Assembly (NCBI GenBank): GCA_958451705.1
Contig: CAUDRD010000009.1
Span: 1 to 14,997 of the forward strand
Length of the DNA stretch: 14,997 bases
Reading direction: 5' to 3'
Source: an uncultured Oscillospiraceae bacterium
GTDB lineage: Bacteria; Bacillota; Clostridia; Oscillospirales; Acutalibacteraceae
Shown: in pieces, positions 7,750-13,765 of the stretch
How positions within the stretch are numbered: the first letter of the stretch is position 1
Layout: every line of letters begins with the position of its first letter
The notes under the pieces: generated by a model
Databases searched by the model: none
What the model saw: the letters and a program-made list of their open reading frames with translations, nothing else
What the model was told of the DNA's origin: nothing
Made by a program: the position numbers and the translations under genes

Positions 7750-9126
7750 TCAGTCCTTTTCCAGTATCTTTTTAACTTCCTCAACCTGTGCGGAGACATT
7801 CTCCGAAGCAGGTCCTCCCAGGGAAAGTCTGCGCTGTACGCAGTTATCGAGATTTATGGCATCGTATACTCCCTCGTCAAAGTCGGGACATACGGCTTTA
7901 TATTCCTCCATGGGAAGCTCCTCAAGAGTTGTGCCCAGGGAAATGCACTTTGCAACAAGCATACCGGTGATTTTATATGCATCACGGAAAGGTATACCCT
8001 TGCCTACAAGCCAGTCGGCGCAGTCCGTGGCATTGATGAATCCGCCGGCGGCGGCTTTGCGCATATTCTTTTCGAGAACGGTCATTGTATCAATCATGGG
8101 AATAAATGCTGTAAGGCACATTTTTACTGTGTCAAAAGCATCAAAAATAGCCTCTTTATCTTCCTGCATATCCTTGTTATATGCAAGGGGAAGCCCCTTC
8201 ATAACCGTTAAAAGAGTCATGAGGTCACCGAACACTCTGCCGGATTTACCCCTTACAAGCTCCGCAATATCGGGGTTTTTCTTCTGAGGCATGATGCTGG
8301 AGCCCGTTGAGAATGCGTCGTCAAGCTCTATAAATTTAAACTCCCAGGAACACCAGAGGATTATTTCCTCGGAAAAACGAGAAAGGTGAACCATGGCAAG
8401 GGAAAGAGCGGAAGCAAGCTCTATGCAGAAATCCCTGTCGGATACGCCGTCAAGGGAGTTGAGGCAGTTGCCGTCAAAGCCTAATTTTTCGGCGGATATA
8501 CTTCTGTCGGTTTTATAAGTTGTACCCGCTAAAGCACAGGAGCCTAAGGGAGAATAATTCATTCTCTTTTCGGCGTCGCTGAGTCTGTCAATATCACGGG
8601 TAAACATCCATGCGTATGCCATAAGGTGATGGCCAAAGGTGATAGGCTGTGCTCTTTGAAGATGGGTATATCCGGGCATTACGACGTTTTTGTTTTCCTC
8701 AGCCTTTTTGCAGAGAACTTCGCACAGCTCTTTAAGCTGAGATTTTACCCCCTCGCATTCTTTTCTCAGGAAAAGACGTATATCAAGGGCAACCTGATCG
8801 TTTCGGCTTCTTGCAGTGTGAAGGCGTTTGCCTGCGTCACCTTTGCGCTTAGTAAGCTCTCCTTCGATAAAGGTATGTATGTCCTCTGCGTCCGGGTCAA
8901 TGGGAAGCTTTCCGGAAATTATGTCCTCTTTTATCTCCCCAAGTCCCTCAATAATGCTCTGCATATCCTCAGTTGAGATTATCCCGCAAGCGCCGAGCAT
9001 GGTAGCATGGGCTACGCTGCCCTCTATATCCTCGGCAAACATTCTGCTGTCGAATGAAATAGACGAGTTAAAATCGTTTGTCTTTTTGTCAACTTCTTTT
9101 GAAAAACGTCCTGTCCAGAGCTTCAT
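7750..9126 (-). CDS. argH: Argininosuccinate lyase
   Basis: It splits argininosuccinate into arginine and fumarate, the last step of the pathway. The protein has 458 residues. It belongs to the fumarase/aspartase superfamily, shown by GSSIMPQKKNP (275-285), with TARSRNDQ (105-111) and the PGYTHLQ histidine region (151-157). The start is ATG 9126, encoding MKLWTGRFSK, with AAGGAGGA just upstream. A longer open frame to 9180 exists but runs through the intergenic hairpin and is not translated by this logic. It lies 76 bp after argG, the longest gap in the operon. Confidence 0.97.
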   Translation of the reverse strand: MKLWTGRFSKEVDKKTNDFNSSISFDSRMFAEDIEGSVAHATMLGACGIISTEDMQSIIEGLGEIKEDIISGKLPIDPDAEDIHTFIEGELTKRKGDAGKRLHTARSRNDQVALDIRLFLRKECEGVKSQLKELCEVLCKKAEENKNVVMPGYTHLQRAQPITFGHHLMAYAWMFTRDIDRLSDAEKRMNYSPLGSCALAGTTYKTDRSISAEKLGFDGNCLNSLDGVSDRDFCIELASALSLAMVHLSRFSEEIILWCSWEFKFIELDDAFSTGSSIMPQKKNPDIAELVRGKSGRVFGDLMTLLTVMKGLPLAYNKDMQEDKEAIFDAFDTVKMCLTAFIPMIDTMTVLEKNMRKAAAGGFINATDCADWLVGKGIPFRDAYKITGMLVAKCISLGTTLEELPMEEYKAVCPDFDEGVYDAINLDNCVQRRLSLGGPASENVSAQVEEVKKILEKD

Positions 9127-9161
9127 GTCTATCCTCCTTAAAACTGCCTTTATGGAAAACA

Positions 9162-9182
9162 GGGTGCGGATAAATCGCACCC
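9162..9182 (-). terminator. Hairpin between argG and argH, possible partial terminator
   Basis: GGGTGCG (9162-9168) and CGCACCC (9176-9182) form a perfect 7-bp stem with a 7-nt loop. On the - strand it is followed by TGTTTTCC, a short imperfect U-run. It may let only part of the transcription pass into argH and the later genes, or protect the 3' end of a processed argG message. It is weaker than the operon-end terminator. Confidence 0.45.
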
Positions 9183-9202
9183 CGGTTTATTCTTGTTGTT
9201 TC

Positions 9203-10429
9203 TTATTTGCCTTCACGCTGTGCGTCAAGAAGAGCCTTAACCTTGATGGGAAGTCCGAAGAGGTTGATGAATCCTGCTGAATCTGTCTGATCGTATACAT
9301 CGTCCTCATCAAAGGTTGCGAAAGCCTCGCTGTAAAGGGTGTAGGGTGAAGTTACGCCTGCGTTGATAATATTGCCCTTGTAGAGCTTAAGCTTTACGTC
9401 GCCGGTAACTGTCTCCTGAGTCTTATCAACGAAAGCCTGAAGAGCTTCACGAAGAGGAGTGAACCACTGGCCGAAGTAAACAAGCTCTGCATAGCGGTTT
9501 GCAACAAGCTCTTTGTAGTGCTGTGTATCCCTGTCGAGGGTGATTGTCTCGAGAACCTGATGAGCCCTGTAAAGGATTGTTCCGCCGGGAGTTTCATATA
9601 CGCCCCTTGACTTCATACCCACAAGACGGTTTTCAACAAGATCTGCAAGGCCTATGCCGTTTGCTCCGCCAAGCTCGTTGAGCTTTTTGATAATTGCAAC
9701 GGGCTCCATTTTCTCGCCGTCAATTGCAACTGCGTTACCCTTTTCAAAGGAGATTGTAACGTAAGTGGGCTTATCGGGAGCCATTTCGGGAGAAACACCC
9801 AGCTCAAGGAAACCGGGCTTGTTGTACTGAGGCTCGTTTGCAGGATCCTCAAGGTCAAGTCCCTCGTGGGAAAGGTGCCACAGGTTCTTATCCTTTGAGT
9901 AGTTTGTCTCACGGTTTATTTTAAGAGGAATGTTGTGTGCTTCCGCATACTCAATTTCATCTTCACGGGACTTAAAATCCCAGATACGCCAGGGAGCGAT
10001 AATCTCCATATCAGGTGCAAAAGCTTTTATTGTAAGCTCGAAACGAACCTGGTCGTTGCCCTTGCCGGTGCAGCCGTGGCAGATTGCATCGGCACCCTCA
10101 GCCTTTGCAATTTCAACAATCCTCTTTGCAATTGCGGGACGTGCGAAGGATGTTCCGAGAAGATACTCTCCCTCGTAAACTGCGCCGGCCCTTACTGTGG
10201 GATATATGTAATCTTCAACGAACTCTTTGTTGAGGTCCTCAATGTAAAGCTTTGAAGCGCCTGTTTTAAGAGCCTTCTCCTCAAGTCCGTCAAGCTCTGT
10301 TCCCTGTCCCACGTCGCCGGAAACTGCGATAACCTCACAGTTATTGTAGTTTTCCTTAAGCCACGGAATAATAATTGATGTATCAAGTCCGCCGGAATAG
10401 GCGAGAACAACTTTTTTAATCTCTTTCAT
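9203..10429 (-). CDS. argG: Argininosuccinate synthase
   Basis: It joins citrulline and aspartate with ATP to make argininosuccinate. The protein has 408 residues, usual for bacterial ArgG. AYSGGLDTSI at 10-19 is the N-type ATP pyrophosphatase P-loop, and GCTGKGNDQVRFE is the conserved ATP and aspartate-binding segment. The start is ATG 10429, just after AGGAGGAAAG. A longer frame to 10489 would cover the promoter and the proximal operator and is rejected. It is the first gene of the arginine operon; the next gene, argH, completes the conversion of citrulline to arginine. Confidence 0.97.
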   Translation of the reverse strand: MKEIKKVVLAYSGGLDTSIIIPWLKENYNNCEVIAVSGDVGQGTELDGLEEKALKTGASKLYIEDLNKEFVEDYIYPTVRAGAVYEGEYLLGTSFARPAIAKRIVEIAKAEGADAICHGCTGKGNDQVRFELTIKAFAPDMEIIAPWRIWDFKSREDEIEYAEAHNIPLKINRETNYSKDKNLWHLSHEGLDLEDPANEPQYNKPGFLELGVSPEMAPDKPTYVTISFEKGNAVAIDGEKMEPVAIIKKLNELGGANGIGLADLVENRLVGMKSRGVYETPGGTILYRAHQVLETITLDRDTQHYKELVANRYAELVYFGQWFTPLREALQAFVDKTQETVTGDVKLKLYKGNIINAGVTSPYTLYSEAFATFDEDDVYDQTDSAGFINLFGLPIKVKALLDAQREGK

Positions 10430-10451
10430 TTTTCTTTCCTCCTGAATGTTC

Positions 10452-10469
10452 TGTGAATTTATATTCCGT
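10452..10469 (-). promoter_or_regulatory. ARG box O1, predicted ArgR operator over the transcription start
   Basis: TGTGAATTTATATTCCGT agrees with the ARG-box consensus WNTGAATWWWWATTCANW at 17 of 18 positions. It adjoins the -10 element and covers the predicted start of transcription (about 10463). Binding by an arginine-loaded ArgR would block initiation of the arg operon. Confidence 0.75.
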
Positions 10470-10497
10470 ATTATACACCATTTATGCATAAAATCAA
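10470..10497 (-). promoter_or_regulatory. Promoter of the arginine operon
   Basis: On the - strand, -35 TTGATT (10497-10492) and a perfect -10 TATAAT (10475-10470) are separated by 16 bp. The spacer contains the self-complementary TTTATGCATAAA, which may act as an extra ArgR half-site. The leader is about 34 nt, too short for a riboswitch or T-box. Confidence 0.78.
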
Positions 10498-10504
10498 GAG
10501 GTTT

Positions 10505-10522
10505 TGTGCATAAATATTCAGC
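10505..10522 (-). promoter_or_regulatory. ARG box O2, predicted ArgR operator upstream of the -35
   Basis: TGTGCATAAATATTCAGC matches WNTGAATWWWWATTCANW at 16 of 18 positions. Its centre is 53 bp from the centre of O1, close to five helical turns. This suits one ArgR hexamer, or two, binding both sites on the same face with the promoter between them. Confidence 0.65.
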
Positions 10523-10588
10523 CTTTTTGAAAATTGTGCATTTTTCATGCTTCCTCTTCTCAAAAAGGGCTTTTTTTGAGCAAAGCTG

Positions 10589-10624
10589 TTTTAAACTATG
10601 CCGCTTTGTAGTATAATATTATAC
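10589..10624 (+). promoter_or_regulatory. Likely promoter of the flavin-reductase-like gene, with a palindrome at the -10
   Basis: A perfect -10 TATAAT (10612-10617) lies 17 bp after a weak -35 TTTTAA (10589-10594). The -10 is embedded in the perfect 14-bp palindrome GTATAATATTATAC (10611-10624). The predicted start is about 10624, leaving a 44-nt leader before the ATG at 10668. The rest of the divergent region (10523-10588) holds AT-rich hairpin-like sequence but no gene. Confidence 0.5.
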
Positions 10625-10667
10625 ACACTATTACATATATAAGCAATACAGAAAAGGAGTTTATTAC

Positions 10668-11174
10668 ATGAACGGTTTTAAAGAGATAAATATTCGTGAA
10701 ATAAAAAAGAGTGTACAGCAGATGATAAGCGACGACTGGATGCTTATTACCGCCGGTGACGAAAAGGGCTGGAATACAATGACTGCAAGCTGGGGAGCCT
10801 TAGGAGAAATCTGGGGCAAGGACGCAGCTTTTGCCTTTATACGTCCTCAAAGGTATACCCTTGAATTTGTCGAAAAGTCGGGAAAATTCACCCTGAGCTT
10901 TTTTGACGGTGAATATAAAGAAGAGATGAAAATATGCGGCAGCAAATCCGGCAGAGATATTGACAAAGCCGCACAGACGGGACTTAAGCCTGTATTCACT
11001 GACTCTACAACGGGAATCGAGCAGGCAAAGGTCATAATGGTATGCCGCACAATGGCGGTTCAGCAGATAGACCCGGAGGGATTCATTGATCCGTCGGTTA
11101 TGAAGTGGTATCCGGAAAAGGATTTTCACAAGGTATTTATCGGCGAAATTGAAAAAGTTTACGTTAAAGAATAA
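10668..11174 (+). CDS. Flavin reductase-like (FMN-binding split-barrel) protein
   Basis: This 168-residue protein starts at ATG 10668, 9 nt after AAAGGAG. The segment GWNTMTASWGALG (about 34-46), followed by FAFIRPQRYTLEFVEKSGKFTLSFF, is typical of the flavin reductase-like split barrel, in which Thr and Ser side chains contact FMN phosphate. The later KVFIGEIEKVYVKE strand closes the barrel. No signal peptide or membrane segment is present. Members of this group bind FMN and act as flavin or ferric reductases, or with unknown electron acceptors; the partner is not known here. It stands alone between a divergent promoter and two terminators. The arg operators lie on the far side of the shared region, so arginine control is not evident. 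Confidence 0.85.
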   Translation: MNGFKEINIREIKKSVQQMISDDWMLITAGDEKGWNTMTASWGALGEIWGKDAAFAFIRPQRYTLEFVEKSGKFTLSFFDGEYKEEMKICGSKSGRDIDKAAQTGLKPVFTDSTTGIEQAKVIMVCRTMAVQQIDPEGFIDPSVMKWYPEKDFHKVFIGEIEKVYVKE

Positions 11175-11183
11175 TTAAAATAA

Positions 11184-11237
11184 CAGCGGCAGCTTCTTCT
11201 TAAGTGAAAAAGAAGAAACTGCTGCTGTCTGCTTTTT
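11184..11237 (+). terminator. First terminator after the flavin-reductase-like gene
   Basis: An 18-bp imperfect stem pairs 11184-11201 (CAGCGGCAGCTTCTTCTT) with 11210-11227. It has one G-U pair and one C-A mismatch and is followed after a few bases by TTTTT (11233-11237). Confidence 0.8.
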
Positions 11238-11274
11238 ACGGCAAATTAATTTTTATACTTTTTTGCCGTTTTTT
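11238..11274 (+). terminator. Second, tandem terminator
   Basis: ACGGCAAA (11238-11245) pairs with TTTGCCGT (11262-11269), and the run of T continues to 11274. The loop is long and AT-rich (16 nt). It directly follows the first terminator and seals off rpe from read-through. Confidence 0.6.
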
Positions 11275-11312
11275 ATACAGCCTTTTTAAGGGTCTGTTTA
11301 TATTGATTTTCG

Positions 11313-11341
11313 TTGACCGGTTAAATAAAATTTGATAAAAT
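11313..11341 (+). promoter_or_regulatory. Promoter of rpe
   Basis: -35 TTGACC (11313-11318) and -10 TAAAAT (11336-11341) are separated by 17 bp. The same TTGACC/17 bp layout serves the EEP-family gene at 2025-2053. The ribosome binding site GGAGG (11366-11370) lies 7 nt before the ATG. Confidence 0.75.
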
Positions 11342-11377
11342 AATCTTAGTTATTTTTGCATATACGGAGGCGGTATT

Positions 11378-12046
11378 ATGGTAAAAATTTCACCCTCAAT
11401 TCTCTCCTGCGATTACTCCAAAATGGGAGAAGAATTTGTCCATATGGAACATTGCGGAGCTGACTGGCTGCATATAGACGTTATGGACGGCCACTTTGTG
11501 CCCAATATAACTCTCGGTGCCCCTATAGTAAAGGCCATGCGCCACGTCACCCACCTTGTGTTCGACGTTCATCTTATGATAAGCGACCCCGTAAAATATA
11601 TTCCGGATTTTCTTAATGCCGGTGCGGACATAATCACTTTCCACATCGAGTCCGATTCGGACCCTGCTAAGGCAATTGAGCTTATTAAAAAAGCCGGAAA
11701 AACTCCCGGTATTGCGTTAAAACCCGCAACTCCGGCTCAGGCGGTTTTTCCTTACCTAAAAGATATCGGCATGGTGCTTGTTATGACTGTTGAGCCCGGC
11801 TTCGGCGGCCAGAGCTTTATGGTGGACATGGTTCCTAAGGTTGCCGCAGTAAAGGAAAAGTGCCGCGAACTGGGTCTTGATAACATGTATATTCAGGTTG
11901 ACGGCGGAATATCTGAAAAAACAATTACCCCTGTCGCTGAAGCAGGAGCAAATGTTTTTGTAGCGGGAAGCGCTATATTCGGTGCAAAAAATCCCGCAGT
12001 AGCCATAAGTAACATGAAAAAGCTTGCCGAAAATGTCAAAAAGTAA
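11378..12046 (+). CDS. rpe: Ribulose-phosphate 3-epimerase
   Basis: It interconverts ribulose 5-phosphate and xylulose 5-phosphate in the non-oxidative pentose phosphate pathway. The 222-residue TIM barrel shows all active-site features: LHIDVMDGHFVPN with H32 and D34, DVHLM with H65, VEPGFGGQ (138-145) phosphate-side loop and QVDGGI with D175, then VAGSAIF near the end. The H32, D34, H65 and D175 set is the usual metal site. The start ATG at 11378 follows GGAGG. It is transcribed alone, rather than beside the rsgA/prkC genes often found next to it in Firmicutes, and ends 2 bp from the end of the convergent mecA-like gene. Confidence 0.97.
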   Translation: MVKISPSILSCDYSKMGEEFVHMEHCGADWLHIDVMDGHFVPNITLGAPIVKAMRHVTHLVFDVHLMISDPVKYIPDFLNAGADIITFHIESDSDPAKAIELIKKAGKTPGIALKPATPAQAVFPYLKDIGMVLVMTVEPGFGGQSFMVDMVPKVAAVKEKCRELGLDNMYIQVDGGISEKTITPVAEAGANVFVAGSAIFGAKNPAVAISNMKKLAENVKK

Positions 12047-12048
12047 GC

Positions 12049-12621
12049 TTAAGCTAATCGAGAAAGCTTTAAAAGACAGTTTCTCTCGCAAAGGCATTTC
12101 CATGCCTCCTGGGTTGAAGCGATAACGCTTTCCCCTTTTATCCTTTTTGCAAATTCATAGAGAATCCCCTTGGGGTATTCTCCGCTTGTTAAAAACAGAC
12201 GGTATTTTCCGTTCATGGAGTAAAGTACGCTTTCCGGGCAGGAATTTCCTGTTTGAGTGAGAGCCGCAGCAGCTCTTGCGGCATTTTCGAGATTTTCAAA
12301 CTCCCAAACGTTTATAATTTTCTCTTTAAGATTCTTTTTTACAAGAAGCCTTTTGGGCATTATATCGGAATCCCCGGAAAGAACGGTAAAATTAAGTACG
12401 CACCCGCCCTTAATGGAAGGTGTTGCTTCAATAAGCATACGCCCTGACGGGTCTATGTCTCTTCCCAGCTCTATACGGGCCATATCAAGAAGAGTCCAGA
12501 TAACCCTGCGGGTTTCTATATTTGAATAATCCATATCGTCAAAAGTTATGTCAAGGCCCTCAAGGTCTGACGGCGATAGCTCTATTATTATGTTTTTGCT
12601 GTTGTCGCTGCTTATCTTCAT
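12049..12621 (-). CDS. mecA: MecA-like adaptor protein (Clp protease adaptor family)
   Basis: MecA adaptors deliver substrates such as ComK to ClpC/ClpP in Bacillus. This protein has 190 residues, shorter than the roughly 218 of B. subtilis MecA. The N-terminal part (SPSDLEGLDITFDDMDYSN, then ETRRVIWTLLDMARIELG) matches the family's LxxxDLExR and W-containing helix pattern. The SIKGGCVLNFTV strand follows. The C-terminal half (WEFENLENAARAAAAL ... SVLYSMNGKYRLFL) resembles the ClpC-binding domain. The start is ATG 12621 after GAGGAGG; an upstream GTG at 12639 has no ribosome binding site. The middle linker is short. In Clostridia its targets are mostly unknown. No terminator is visible between it and the convergent rpe, so their transcripts probably overlap. 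Confidence 0.82.
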   Translation of the reverse strand: MKISSDNSKNIIIELSPSDLEGLDITFDDMDYSNIETRRVIWTLLDMARIELGRDIDPSGRMLIEATPSIKGGCVLNFTVLSGDSDIMPKRLLVKKNLKEKIINVWEFENLENAARAAAALTQTGNSCPESVLYSMNGKYRLFLTSGEYPKGILYEFAKRIKGESVIASTQEAWKCLCERNCLLKLSRLA

Positions 12622-12697
12622 GGCTGCCTCCTCTTTCACAAAGATTACACTACTATCATAATATCCGGCGAACTTGTCCGCAATGAATAAATAATGG

Positions 12698-12703
12698 TAA
12701 GGA
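12698..12703 (+). promoter_or_regulatory. Ribosome binding site that selects a TTG start for rnfD
   Basis: TAAGGA at 12698-12703 lies 9 nt before TTG 12713. The in-frame ATG at 12704 directly abuts this site and could not use it, so TTG is preferred. I see only a weak promoter in the 91-bp divergent region with mecA (12622-12712). Confidence 0.6.
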
Positions 12704-12712
12704 ATGATACTT

Positions 12713-13765
12713 TTGAAATTTTTCGGTAACGGTAAAATTGAACTAAATCATAACAGCATACGCAACTATATGGCTGATATGCTCATTATGTCAGCGGCTC
12801 CTGCTGCCGTATCGGTATATTATTACGGCTGGCGTGCAATTGCTCTGATTGTAATATCAGCTCTAACCGCCGTAATATGCGAATACCTTGCATGCGCAAT
12901 AACCAAAAGGGAAAATTCTATTTCGGATTTATCCTCTCTTTTCACCGGCGTCATAATTGCGCTGATGCTTCCCGTATCCGTCCCGCTGTGGATGCCTATT
13001 GTAGGAAGCGCCTTTGCAATTCTCGTTGCAAAGCTTCCCTTCGGAAGCACCGCAAAAACTCCCTTTGTACCCGCTGCCGCCGGCCTTGCTTTTCTCATAA
13101 TCTGCTGGCCCGGCAATATGTTCAAATTTCCCGCTCCCGGCGCTGAAGTTCTTACGGCAAGCGACCCTCTTTTCGTTTCGGAAACCTCCCTTGCCGGAAT
13201 GCTGAAAACAGGAAACTCTCTCAGCCCCGACTGGTTCAACTACTTTGACGTTTTTGTGGGAATGATTCCCGGTGCAATAGGTACTACAAGTATGCTCGTA
13301 TGCGCAGCCCTTGCAATTTATCTGCTTATAAGATACCCTGACCGCTGGATTTCCTCCGCCGGATTTGTAGCCGTCTGCGCTTTTTGCGCCGTGGTATTCC
13401 CCAGAGTTATGTCGGGACGCAAAATGTCTCTGGTTATGGAGATCGCATCCGGTATGCTTCTGTTCTGTGCAATTTTCTTTGTTACCGACCCTGCTACCCA
13501 GCCTGATTCACTTATTTCAAAGCTTTTGTACGGAATGTCTGCCGGAGCTTTATGTATGCTTATCAGATACGTTGGTCCCTACGAGGACGGCTCAGTCTTT
13601 GCAGTACTTCTCATAAACGCAGTTTGGCCCGCTATTGATCCGTTTATAGAAAAGTATCTCGTTTCTTCCGGTAAGCAAAAAAAAGAGAAACCTGAAAAGA
13701 CAGAACGAAAAAAAGCGAAAAAATCTTTTTTAAAGAAGAAAAAGGAGGCTGAGATAAATGGCTAA
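12713..13765 (+). CDS. rnfD: RnfD/NqrB-family membrane protein (electron transport complex subunit D-like)
   Basis: RnfD is a membrane subunit of the Rnf ferredoxin:NAD oxidoreductase that couples electron flow to ion pumping. This version has 350 residues from TTG 12713, with about nine hydrophobic segments. Family landmarks include SLFTGVIIALMLPVSVPLWMPIVGSAFAILVAK (76-107), IPGAIGTTSMLV (185-196, usual GxIGETSALA), VTDPATQP (257-264) and YEDGSVFAVLLINAVWPAID. Differences stand out. The usual VSGATPL flavin-attachment segment is replaced by VSETSLA (155-161), and GQNPFNPA is replaced by AKTPFVPA (114-121). The last 33 residues are Lys/Glu-rich. It overlaps the next gene by 8 bp. No rnfC lies upstream. 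Membership is clear; a normal Rnf function is not. Confidence 0.85.
   Translation: MKFFGNGKIELNHNSIRNYMADMLIMSAAPAAVSVYYYGWRAIALIVISALTAVICEYLACAITKRENSISDLSSLFTGVIIALMLPVSVPLWMPIVGSAFAILVAKLPFGSTAKTPFVPAAAGLAFLIICWPGNMFKFPAPGAEVLTASDPLFVSETSLAGMLKTGNSLSPDWFNYFDVFVGMIPGAIGTTSMLVCAALAIYLLIRYPDRWISSAGFVAVCAFCAVVFPRVMSGRKMSLVMEIASGMLLFCAIFFVTDPATQPDSLISKLLYGMSAGALCMLIRYVGPYEDGSVFAVLLINAVWPAIDPFIEKYLVSSGKQKKEKPEKTERKKAKKSFLKKKKEAEING

Noticed and set aside
7672..8287. Overlapping + strand open frames across argC/argH
   Set aside because: They are antisense to two confident enzymes and have no promoter or ribosome binding site.
2137..10429. Cluster as an arginine deiminase/catabolic operon
   Set aside because: It contains argG, argH, argC, argJ, argB and argD and no arcA or arcC, so it is biosynthetic.
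10430..10463. Riboswitch, T-box or leader-peptide attenuator before argG
   Set aside because: The leader from the predicted start to the ATG is about 34 nt, too short for any of these.
10559..10580. A/T-rich hairpin, CTCAAAAA paired with TTTTTGAG
   Set aside because: The stem has few GC pairs and does not follow any gene, so it is not a terminator. It may only be a bent A-tract near two promoters.
12704..12706. ATG as start of rnfD
   Set aside because: It directly touches the TAAGGA site; TTG 12713 has the right spacing. The difference is only three residues.
12823..13239. 138-codon - strand open frame inside rnfD
   Set aside because: It is antisense to the membrane protein; its composition reflects the complementary strand.
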